Assembly: GCA_943737045.1 (NCBI GenBank)
Contig: CALSFV010000036.1
Span: forward strand, 310,001 to 374,000
Direction: 5' to 3'
Length of the DNA stretch: 64,000 nt
Source: Parapristionchus giblindavisi
Lineage: Eukaryota; Nematoda; Chromadorea; Rhabditida; Diplogasteridae
Of this stretch, positions 46,026 to 55,955 are shown piece after piece. Each line of letters begins with the position of its first letter. Position 1 is the stretch's first letter. Below the pieces are notes generated by a model. It was given only the letters and a program-made list of their open reading frames with translations, ran no database searches and had not been told where the DNA came from. The position numbers and the translations under genes were made by a program.

Positions 46026-46127
46026 AGAAGGAGAGATGGAAGATGGGTATTTCCTTTTCCTAATAGATTGTTGTCTATATTCAAGGAAGGAACGATGAAC
46101 CCAGGCACTAGTATACATTGTTACGAG

Positions 46128-46260
46128 ACACAGCGTTCTCATGACTTTCAAAGCAAGAACGACCGCTCAACATACAAACTCTCTCGAATACAATGGTCTC
46201 TCCTTCGTCTTGCTTTGGAAGAAAAATGGCTTGGGCCAGAATACTGTGGAGAGCGAATCA
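46128..46260. repeat. Uninterrupted relative of the 2.6/3.2-kb repeat (empty site)
   Basis: cagcgttctcatgactttca onward matches 2628-2703 and then 3231-3285 with no intervening sequence, marking the target of the 527-bp element at 2704-3230. Confidence 0.8.
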
Positions 46261-46704
46261 TACATTTGACTCGATTGAACTCATCGGGTTACGGTAATTA
46301 TGTTATACTCTCAAACTCTCTCAAAAAGACACTGGATGCCCGTTACAATCTCTTTCGATTGAGATTGTAACGGGCACTGGAGTAAGGCTCAACGTTCTCT
46401 CCTATGTGAGATAACCCACTAATGATAAGTTCTCTCACACACAGTGAGATGAAATATGCCCGAGTGTTACCGAGCGATTTCCCGGTATTCATACAAATGA
46501 TGGCATAAATCGATATAGGGGTAAATCGATGGTTGTTGGGCCACCATTTGCCCCGAATGTGGACAAATCGTGTGCACGAGTGTATGGAAAGTTGGGAACT
46601 ATGTTGCCCTTATTTGGGCAAGTGCGCGTTCTCTCTCTCTCTCTCCTGTATAAGAAAGAGGGGGATGGTATTGAGGGTTCTTCTTATCACGTTAAACGGG
46701 GTCA

Positions 46705-46835
46705 GGAAAACTAGTCTTCTCACGCCACAGTAGTCGGTCCAGCGTGTGTCGTTCCGTGAGCTTGCGTTCCGTCAAGTCCTGCTTGATCATATCCGTCCAT
46801 CTGCGCTTCGGTGTCTTCATGTGTGACTTTGAATG
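46705..46835 (-). pseudogene. Non-LTR retrotransposon C-terminal tail (RTE/endonuclease-RT type)
   Basis: Minus frame reads MKTPKRRWTDMIKQDLTERK, TERHTLDRLLWREKTSFPDP, the usual tail (P..RW.D.I..DL......A..R..WR......P) of this retroelement class. No upstream reverse transcriptase is present. Confidence 0.6.
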
Positions 46836-48896
46836 GTTATCTTATTCTCTTTTAGGTAGTCGTATGAGAGTCGCTCATTCTTTTTTTGGAGCATGGGAAT
46901 GCGAAGGCCGTTTTTTGCCCTGATTTGGGCCACAGGCTATATGCTGCACATGTTTTTAAACGACCCAGAAGTAAATTTGATGCATGCATTAGTGGTGAGA
47001 AAAGGATCATGTGAGCTGTTGAAGCACCCCATAAAGCGCATCCCTGCATGACGGAAGAGAGTATCCGAACAGCCAGAGCCGATAAAAGTGTTTCCGGTCT
47101 CCGTTCCAAATCCCATTTTCAAACCTGCCAAAATTCGGAAAAGAAAAGATGAGGCGAGAGAGTATGTACATCGAGGAGAGTCTTCTCTTCTCTTTAATCG
47201 GTTGGAAACAAAAGTTACTAATGTGGTAGTTGATTGTTGTTAAAATATGACGAGAAGACAATTAAATCAATGAAAAACACGAGATACGTAAAAGTATCCG
47301 ACTCGTCTTATATTTTCTTCCTGTGACTTTAGAGCGGAGCAGTGGAAAACAACAAAAGCAGTGTTCAAACATCTTCATGTAGTTTTTTGTTGTTGTATAT
47401 TTTGCATTCTAAAGATTTGCGCACGTCACAAAATACTACCACGCAATCTCAAAAAATACATGTTGAAACAATACAAGAATGTAAAGCAATAATAATGGAT
47501 CATAGAATACTCTCGAGATTGATATTGAATGAGGATAAATTTGGGAGTATTTTGAATTGATTATATGGGAAAGAAAGGAGAGAATGGGTGGAAGGATGGG
47601 GGTCTCTCGTTGTTGGGAGAATCCCCGGCATGAGTCAGCAGAACGATGCTCTTACATGTTGTTTTTAGCATTTGAATGTCTGTCTGTGACATTAGGCTTA
47701 ATATAATTTCATTTCCTTTGGCATTCTCAAGAGCTTAAGCACAGACGTAAAAGGCGATAAGCCATTAACCCCTTCACCGCATGATAACATGAAAAATAAA
47801 GAATTCGCATGTCAAATTCTAGATGACGAACAAATATCAACTATAAATTGTTGAAAAAACTCTCTCATATCTGATCTGTAGGTTATCTAAAACGCGACAA
47901 TTAAAGAAACGTTCTCTCATATGTGAGATGTCCTTAGCTTACTCTGGTCCCCGGTGTTATATCTAGAAAGTTTTTCATAAAATATATATAAAAACAGCAA
48001 ATGATGCCATTTTTTTCGTTTTTGCAATTAGTCGAGAATTCTCTGTGTTGTTCGTTATCCCGCGATATTTATATGCAAATGAAATATTATGAATCATACT
48101 GTCGCCTTGTGGATAGAACCTAACCAGAATGGCATAATAAAAAAAAAGGAAATAAGCAACAAAAAAAGGGTAGATAAAAAAATCTAATAATCTATATATT
48201 GATAGAAAACAAATTATGAGCTGCACACAATGATATTCTATCCTATCTATCCTGTGAAAAAAAGAAAAAAAATATATAATAAACTACACTTTTCGTTAGT
48301 TGGACTAAAATGACAAGGAAATGAAACGAGCAAAATGACGCAGACGTCCTGGGAATTCGATGGAAAGTACAGATTGGTAAAAACGAAGAAAGAAAGATGA
48401 TATAACGGGGCAGAGGGAGAGAAGGAGAGGGAGAGGGAGAGGGAGAGAAGGAGAGGGAGAGGGAGAAGGATAAGGAGCTTGAGAGGGAGAGGGAGAGAAG
48501 GATAAGGAGAGGGAGAGTTGGAGATGAAATATACTCAAAAGCGCAAGAAAAGTGTCTTGGAATGAGTCTTCTTGTCAAAGTCGAAACAGACAATTGAAGA
48601 AGATGGGCAATAACAAAGTTTAAGGACATGCAAACTCCGGTATACTCTTTTCAAGTCACGATAAGACTTGAAAAAGAGGCAAAAGAGCACGTAAAAATAT
48701 GAAAGTTTTCACTGACCCCCTTTGTTTTCGAGAGCTCTGTTAAAAAGGCACGAAAAGATAAGAAAAGTTGAAAAACTTTCTTGTTTTTCTTGTTTTCACG
48801 ATTTTCGAACACCAAGTGTAATTTGTCTCGTTAAAGGACGATGTTGTACAAAAAAAAACAAAAGTACGTTTAACCTCTTTTAGTTCTTTTCTGTAG

Positions 48897-49098
48897 CCGT
48901 GTGCAAGAACCGTTTTCCAGGAATATGTGACGTCATTAGCGTAGGCGGAGAATTTTTGGAAAACGCCTCCGCCTACGCTAATGACGTCACATTTTCCTGG
49001 AAAACGGTTCTTGCATACGGATTTTTGGATTTTTGGAAAACGCCTCCGCCTACGCTAATGACGTCACATTTTCCTGGAAAACGGTTCTTGCATACGGC
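48897..49098. repeat. Palindrome with one arm present twice
   Basis: Left arm 48897-48950 (gtgcaagaaccgttttcc..tgacgtcattagcgtaggcg) pairs with 48967-49020. The right arm plus tcttgcatacggatttttgga then recurs at 49043-49098. So it is a foldback with a tandem gain of one arm. It contains tgacgtca, a CRE-like octamer, in every arm. Confidence 0.85.
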
Positions 49099-49615
49099 CA
49101 CTGGTGTTTTTTCTCTTTTCCACACGTTACTTGTTAATTTCCGTGTAAGCTCATTAATTATGAATTTTATGGAACTCACGAAGCATATTAAGAGAATAAG
49201 GGGAGGATAGGGGAGGGAAGGAGAAAGGGAGAGGAAGAGGGAGATGGAGAGAGAGAGGGAGAGAGGGAGGGAGAGGGGGAGAGAGAGAGATAGAGAGAGA
49301 GAGGGAGAGAGATGGAGAGAGGAAAGGGGAGAGAGAGAGAGGGAGAGAGATGGAGAGAGGAAAGGGGAGAGATATGGAGGGAGGAAAAGGGAGGTGAAGT
49401 GTTCCGTTTTTCATCATTCCGCTCCTCTTCCGACAGAAGTGAATTAATTTCAGTGGAGAAAGGGTCTTGAAGGAAGGTTGTGAAATAATGAAATAGAAAA
49501 CGAAGTGAAGAACACGATCAGAATAAATTATTGCTTGTCCCATTTATTAATTTTCTTGCTTGGTGAGAAATCTGATAAACGAAAAATGATTGTGGTTATC
49601 GTTCTGACCTTATAG

Positions 49616-49736
49616 TTAAAGGCACACCCCAAGCTAATTTTACTCTCCGCATTGGCAATGCTCTTTCGTAGACAAAGAAAGCGAGAGAGTGTGGCCAGAG
49701 CGGAGAGTTTCAAATTATCTTGGGGTGTCGCTTTAA
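49616..49736. mobile_element. M1 palindromic MITE, complete reference copy
   Basis: ttaaaggcacaccccaagct at the left and its complement tcttggggtgtcgctttaa at the right; core ctctccgcattggcaatgct / gtggccagagcggagag. TTAA at both ends. No coding capacity. Confidence 0.9.
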
Positions 49737-50019
49737 AGAGTCCAATAATAAATATATCAAATTACATTTCATTGCTCTCAAGGAGTAGCACGCAGACCAA
49801 ACTAGAAATGTATCAACTACTTGGAATGTGTGGTTTCTCTAATTGCAATTGAAGGTGGAGGGACTTGAATATTTTCGTAAACAAACTGGGAAGAGCAGGT
49901 ACCAAGTACCAGACAATCCACAATGGGAAGGCAGGCGGCAGGCAGGAATATCTCATGGGACGAACTCGATCACATCTTCAAAACTAAGTCGACAATCAAG
50001 GTCGCTTTAAGGAAGCGCT

Positions 50020-50135
50020 ATTATAGAATTAAAACAGTCCGAACAATACAAATTCCGCTATTTGCCGCGCAATACTCAGACTCCGCCCACTTCTTCGCGC
50101 GACATACCTTTTTCTCTAAGTTTATCGAATTTTAT
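50020..50135. repeat. Dispersed repeat shared with 55150-55262
   Basis: agaattaaaacagtccgaac, cgcgcaatactcagactccg and cccacttcttcgcgcgacat recur in reverse complement in the importin-alpha-like gene at 55150-55262. Confidence 0.75.
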
Positions 50136-50382
50136 GGCGTTTCCTCATCATTTCACAGGACTTTCAATAAAAATAAAAATATATGCATTGAAAAAACGTT
50201 CGAAAAAACCTCCCGAAAATTTGGAGTGCGTTTTTATCAACGGTGGAGAAGTTTACTATATTCGGCATTTGGCGCGGTGTGTGCAAAACTTTTGTAATTC
50301 TATAATACCTCTCTCAATGATCTCTTCACACATTGCGCATCGAAGAGACCATTGACAATGAGAGAGGTTACGCTCCATTTAA

Positions 50383-50545
50383 TCTTAATAATTGTGATCG
50401 ATTGGACTCCTCGAGGACCTAAACGGGGACGCGGACGCCCACCAGTAAGATGGAAGGATCTCTTCATGCGAATCGCCGGTCCTACTTTCCTGAGACAAGC
50501 AAGAAGTCAGGAGTGGCCCACCATGCACATCAGAGCCTACTCTTG
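50383..50545 (+). pseudogene. Non-LTR retrotransposon C-terminal tail
   Basis: Plus frame: TPRGPKRGRGRPPVRWKDLF, MRIAGPTFLRQARSQEWPT, AYS then TGA at 50543-50545. GRGRPPxRW.D......G....A.....W is the standard C-terminus of RTE-type endonuclease/reverse transcriptases. The upstream enzyme domains are gone; a family B half-MITE abuts it on the left. Confidence 0.7.
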
Positions 50546-51513
50546 ATAAATGTGATTAAACTGTAAACTGTAAAGGTATTTCAAGAGTACAACATCAAGA
50601 CATGTGCGTATATAAATTATTTATTTGTAATTCTCCTGAAGGAAGCCAAGAACGCTCATCGATCGGAATCCAAACTCATATGCGCACTCTGAAACATATT
50701 TAAAAAAATTCAATACCCCTCTCCGCTCTGGCCTAGCAGTGATCACCCGCAGGACTTTGTGTGCCTTGAATAACGGGTTGTACCTTCACCTTTTACATGT
50801 GCTCTGGTAACGCTCTCTCGTAGACAAAAAAGCGAGTGTTACCAGAGCGGAGAGTTGCACATTAGACATACATTTAACATCCAGAAATGTGAATTTTGTC
50901 TCAGAAATTGTCAAATGGTTGTTTATAGGTATCTTTCATGGTAAAACGACCACCGTTACAAAATTGTGGATGTACTATGCTTCTTTGTCAGAATGATGAA
51001 TTAATATTAGTATTAATGGCACAAAAACTAAGACAGAGAGGGAGTGGATAAAGCAATGAATAAATGAGTGATAAGAGGGAGAAGGAGGGTGCCAAAACAT
51101 GTCACATCTCAGGGCATCTCGGATGACTTTTCATGACCTTGAATGCCTATATACTATATTTGCATGTAAAAGTAATTTTTTTAAATCAGGACCAAACTTG
51201 GAAAATGTATGGAAAAAATTCTTGTTTCGTTTTCGGTTCTGCATACTTTTCGTTACTTTTAATCAGAGCAAACAAGAACAGCTACTGGAATCTTTTCTCA
51301 GTTTTTTTCCAATTAAAAAAATGTAATTTTGAAAATTTATACATTTTTTAGTATATTCTAGCATGTGGACGACAAAATATAGACGAATAGTATTTATTCA
51401 ACTGTGAAATATTACGAGTATATACAATATGTAGTTTACTCGGAAATGCTCGTTGATATAGATCTGATAATAGATCAAAGATCAATAATCAAAGATCAAA
51501 GATCAACATTCTT

Positions 51514-53023
51514 CTATTGATCAGTTTCCATTGTATCTTCGAGAGATCCATCGATGATATAGTCTCCTCCCGGACAAGAATGACTGAGAAAATAAAGATA
51601 AAATATGAAAATAATAAAAAAATTAAAGAAAATAAATAATAGAAGTTAAAAGTATCAAAGATCTACTAAACATTATATATTTATTGATTTATTGATTTAT
51701 TTGATACACCCGTGACAGGTGTGGCTGCAAATACAGTGATAGGTGAAATAATAATAATAATAATAACATTAAACTATGGTTACAAGACTTAGGCGGATTT
51801 GTTTTGACAACAAGAATTTAAATTAAATTATAAATGATACCGTATAGGTATGGTCATCAATTCGGCTGCTTTTCCTCCGGAGACTTTGATAACGAAAGGA
51901 CCAAATTCAGGATGGGTAATCATTAGTGCAGTTATAACCTGAAATGAAACAATTTATAAATTAAGCAACACGGTGTGAAACTGCCGTTTGCCCGTTAAAA
52001 GTGATTCATGATCGATTTCAGCAAAGGCCCGTTAAAAGTGATTCATGATCGATTTCAGCAAAGGTATGTTTTCAAGTATGTTGAACAAAAACTATGAAAT
52101 ATATTTTTCCATTTCTAATATTAGTTCACTTGTAACCAATATTGAAATCATCATTACCTCTCTCATCTTATCCACAAGTCTAATATCGATCGCTTTAGCA
52201 TTGAGATACTGTGCCATTCCGAGGATGCCTGGAATTTTGAATTTCGAAATTGGCGCGAAAATGTAATTGCGAGATGTGCCATATGAATATTTTTCTATCT
52301 CATTTCACATAATTGAAAACTTGGTAAAGCTTGCATACCCATTCCGAGTACTTCATCCAATTGTTCTTCTCTTTCTTCTTTTCCCATCAGTGATGCAAGA
52401 AGGTTACAACAGAACCATGTGCACTCCTTTCTAAGTTTAAGATCACCCTCGTACATTAGGTCGAACACTTTATCGAATAGATCATCGTTCTAAAATCGAT
52501 TATTGATTGAATTGATTACGGTAGAGTGGTCTCGATTGGAACTACATGGATTACGGTACTTACTCCAAGAACTAGATCGATGTGTGATGCGGGTCCGGTG
52601 GCGACATTGGATAGGATCCATGCAGCCTCTCGTTGAACTTGAGGATTGGAGGATCCAAGGTTGAGAAGCTAACCAAATAATTATTAGGGACGTATACTTA
52701 ATACTTATTTCCTGACAATAAGTTAAGTATCGAAACGTTGCATAAGTAGCTTGTGAGTGATTTAGCTCTTATTCGTTCAAATATTGCAAAACTTGTACAC
52801 AGGGAGAGCGGTCATCGAAAATTTGGCAAAATGTCAAAAATTACGGTGTGACTGCACCATGGTGTTCTCTCATCGTCTGCGTGCTCTCACTTCTACTTCC
52901 TTTCCTTTGCGCCTTACCCTTTTCTCTGTCGCACCATAACCTATCTCTAAACGCAGTGCGGTGAGAGAGTGTGTAAAACGAGGAGTGCATAGCCAGAACC
53001 AGAACCAGAACCCAAACCGCGCT

Positions 53024-53071
<48 letters not shown>

Positions 53072-53080
53072 CGAACCGCG

Positions 53081-53153
<73 letters not shown>

Positions 53154-55485
53154 AAGAACCAGAACCAGAACCCATTCAAAATGACTAAAAAATAATTGTT
53201 ATAAGTAATGGTTCATACAATGAGTTGGATGAATCCCTCTTTCATTATTACAGCTTCTGTCTGTTGATTGGATCCCGTAATAATGTTGCCGAGAAGACGA
53301 AGAGCGGGACTGAAAAAGTCCAAAGATCAAAATCTAAAGATCAAAGATCAAAGCTCAACCTTGATAGATCGAAATCATTCATTGCGAGCACTTTCAATGT
53401 AAATTCAATAAGTCGTGGTTCTTCAATCAATGCATCAATTTGTTCACTCCATAATTCAGGCTGTAATAGAACAACATCGTAAGTTAAAGTCACACCCCGA
53501 GCTAATTTGAAATTCACCGCTCTGACAATGCTCTCTCGCTTTTTGTCTAGAGAGTGTGCCCAGAGCGGAGAGAAAAATTAGCTCGAGATGCGACGTTAAG
53601 GTACGTAAATAAAGTTAAATCAATAATGTCTTTATCGCTAACTCTCAACCAGTTTCGAACCATGATTCATTGTTTTGTTTTTAATTATTAGCATCTTCTA
53701 TGACGTTATCAAAATAAGTTAAGTAATAGGTAAGGTCGGTTAAGTCCAATAAATTCATTAACTTACCGTTTGATCGAAGTTTCTATCATCAGCCAACATA
53801 GACAGAACTGAGAGACAATCTCTGACGAGTGGCTCATTCTCAGAGTTGGATATCATTGTTCGAGTAGCACCTGTGACCAGTGATCGGGCTGTCTTAAGTT
53901 AAGTCAATTAAGATACTTAAGCTAAGTTAAGGTCCTTAAAGCGACACCCCAAGCTAATTTGAAACTCACCGCTCTGGTCGCACTCTCTCGCTTTCTTTGT
54001 CTATGAGAGAGCATCGTCAATGCGGAGAGTAAAATTAGCCTGGGATGTGCCTTTAAGTTAAGGTCATTAAGTTAAGGTTCACGTTACCCCACGTTGAAGG
54101 TTACATCTTCCGCCCTTGAGAATATTCAAACATGTCCAAATTACATTCTTCTCACTCTCAGCACTCTTGAATTGATAGTGGAGCAACTGTAAATATAATT
54201 AAGTTTTTTAAAGAAAATAGGTAATTTCATTATTTACCTGGTCGGCAATTATATCGATGACATCAGTCGCTCGAACGCAGCCCTGAATTATTGATTGATT
54301 GATCTTTGATCTTTGATCAAAGTTCCGATAACGGTCATTTCATAAAGATTTGTCGTTGTTTAGAATGTAGATTAGAGTGGCGAGAACCAGTCACTACGCA
54401 CTAGTCATAGTGAGCCTAATGTAGATCTGTTATCGAAATAAATCCCCATCGATCTTTGGTCTTTCATTTTTGATCTTTGATCTCTTGAGCGTACCTTACA
54501 GTCAACACAATCCGCAGCGATGTTTCCTACCGCCCATATGCACTGATCACGAAGCCTCAAATTAAAACTTTGATCTTTGATCTTTGATCTCTGAACTTAC
54601 CTATCATCACTGTGGGAGATACAGAACACGAAAGTTTGAAGAGCGTCCTGTAAAAGTCAACTTTTGGTTAAGAAAAAAAAATTTAAGGCACGACTTCGAA
54701 TAATAAGATCATTTCGAGTCATTTCGAAAATGTTTTAATTGATGATACGGCCGTTTTTAGGATGATTTTGTTATTTTAAGTTTTCAGTCTACAACTTCAT
54801 TTTTTGATTGATATAATCAATCTGCCATATACCATAGACCGTATCCCTTCTACCGTATACCTTCTCAAGTATTGTATGTGTCATCGGCCTTTGTGTACTA
54901 CACAAAAGATTAGTCAGGGTCCATGCAGCATCAATCTTGATGTCTAACGACATTGCAGGATCATTTATCCAATCAATAAATAGATCAATCTGAAATGATC
55001 TGATCTTTGATCTTTGCTAAATGATCTTTGATCTTTGAACCCACCATATTTTCATCAAAATAATCTGGAGGTTCAATATTCTCTGTGAAGAGTCGACGAA
55101 AGTAATTGACCGCAGCTGCCTGAATTCAATGAAATGACGAGAAAGCGCCATAAAATTGGATAAAATAACCGCAAATGGTATGTCGTGCGAAGAAGTGGGC
55201 GGAGTCATAGTATTGCGCGACAAAGAGAGGGATTTGTATTTTTCGGACAGTTTTAATTCTAGAATATCACTTTACCCCGTAAATATTTCGATTGGATTCT
55301 CGAAGTCGAAATTACCTTTGCCATTTTAGTAGAACGGGGATCGAACAGAGACATCGAAAATTGGGCGTATTCATATTGGAGATCATCCTCGTTGAACTTA
55401 TTAGAGTTAAGCTCAAAGATCAAAGATCAACTTTAATGATTGACCATCGATAATAGCTCACCTTTTTCTTCTTGACCGGTGCCAT
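51514..55485 (-). CDS. Importin-alpha-like armadillo-repeat protein lacking an IBB domain, 466 aa
   Basis: Sixteen exons: 55485-55462, 55411-55316, 55119-55045, 54989-54861, 54647-54601, 54567-54495, 54282-54238, 54186-54088, 53892-53767, 53460-53360, 53309-53219, 52668-52564, 52489-52339, 52228-52158, 51938-51841 and 51583-51514 (TAG). All phases agree. ARM repeats with the W..N ladder of importin-alpha are clear: DAAWTLTNLL, LRDQCIWAVGNIAADCVDC, PALRLLGNIITGSNQQTEAV, VQREAAWILSNVATGP and LRKECTWFCCNLLA. These Trp/Asn pairs line the NLS-binding groove. The C-terminus is acidic (DGSLEDTMETDQ). The N-terminus is only MAPVKKKK plus about 30 residues, so the 60-residue Arg-rich importin-beta-binding domain of normal importin-alpha is absent. 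ADDRNFDQT and some ladder positions (FCCN for the usual ISN) depart from consensus. Expected role is cargo binding or nuclear transport, but beta-dependent import is doubtful. Confidence 0.88.
52994..53172. repeat. (CAGAAC)n hexanucleotide repeat
   Basis: About 28 near-perfect units interrupted twice by ccgaaccgcg. It lies in intron 11 of the importin-alpha-like gene. Frames through it give Gly-Ser, Glu-Pro or Arg-Thr dipeptide runs and are artefacts. Confidence 0.95.
53484..53599. mobile_element. M1 palindromic MITE, complete
   Basis: Begins ttaaagtcacaccccgagct and ends gctcgagatgcgacgttaa, in intron 9 of the importin-alpha-like gene. Same core as the 49616 copy. Confidence 0.85.
53936..54056. 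mobile_element. M1 palindromic MITE, complete
   Basis: Begins ttaaagcgacaccccaagct and ends agcctgggatgtgcctttaa, in intron 8 of the importin-alpha-like gene. It lies within sequence rich in taagttaa motifs. Confidence 0.85.
54373..54418. mobile_element. 46-bp relic of a family D element with 8-bp TSD
   Basis: tagagtggcgagaaccagtc at the left is the family D end; the right end has shrunk to tgagccta. atgtagat stands on both sides (54365-54372 and 54419-54426). In an intron of the importin-alpha-like gene. Confidence 0.75.
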
Positions 55486-55955
55486 GACCGGTGGGATGGA
55501 ATGGAATTGAAGAGAATGATTGGAAAATGAATGAGTGAGCGATATGTAAACACTAGATTTGATTATATTTTTACTAGATTACTAAATTAAGCAATTGGCA
55601 ACTGGTGGAATACACCCTATGATGCTTTTCGTCTCATCCTCATCTAGCAATTATTGCTTGAAATGATAAATTAATTGATTGATTGATTGACTAAATTAAT
55701 CGTATTGAAATAGTTTAAATATGCATATTCTTGTATGCAACGTAAACGATAATTCAAAAATTTTTTTTATTGAGATAAATGTACAATTATTAGTGAGATA
55801 AAAATAAAATACAGAAAAATGAGACGATGAAAAACAATAAATATTATTATTACACGCAAAAGATGGTCACGGAAGAGTTTTGCGTGAAATCGATCAATGA
55901 AATCAGTTAAAAAGAAACTAAGAAATTTAGAGTGAAGCACTAGCAAAATTACTCG

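Larger units (their letters stand above)
39822..51513. other. Gene-poor region between cdka-1 and the importin-alpha-like gene
   Basis: I find no supported protein-coding gene in these 11.7 kb. It holds (CT)n tracts 40035-40345, (TA)23 at 40561-40606, an inverted (AAT)n(ATT)n at 41460-41512, (GA)n tracts at 42925-43125, 45820-46020, 48412-48515 and 49215-49390, several M1 copies (40755-40850, 41345-41430, 45045-45112, 49616-49736, 50720-50870) and two retrotransposon tails. Long frames through the GA/CT tracts (45518-46370, 49154-49543) are simple-sequence artefacts. Confidence 0.6.

Noticed and set aside
45518..46370. Overlapping long ORFs on both strands (181, 213, 137 and 118 aa)
   Set aside because: They run through a 200-base purine-only (GA)n/(GGGAGA)n tract and encode only Glu/Arg/Gly or Ser/Leu/Pro repeats. 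No splice context or domain.
48899..49210. 103-aa ORF with repeated peptide ENASAYANDVTFSWKT
   Set aside because: Both strands are open because the sequence is a palindrome with a duplicated arm.
52841..53188. Gly-Ser, Trp-Phe and Glu-Pro repeat ORFs
   Set aside because: Translation of the (CAGAAC)n repeat in three frames, inside an intron of the importin-alpha-like gene.
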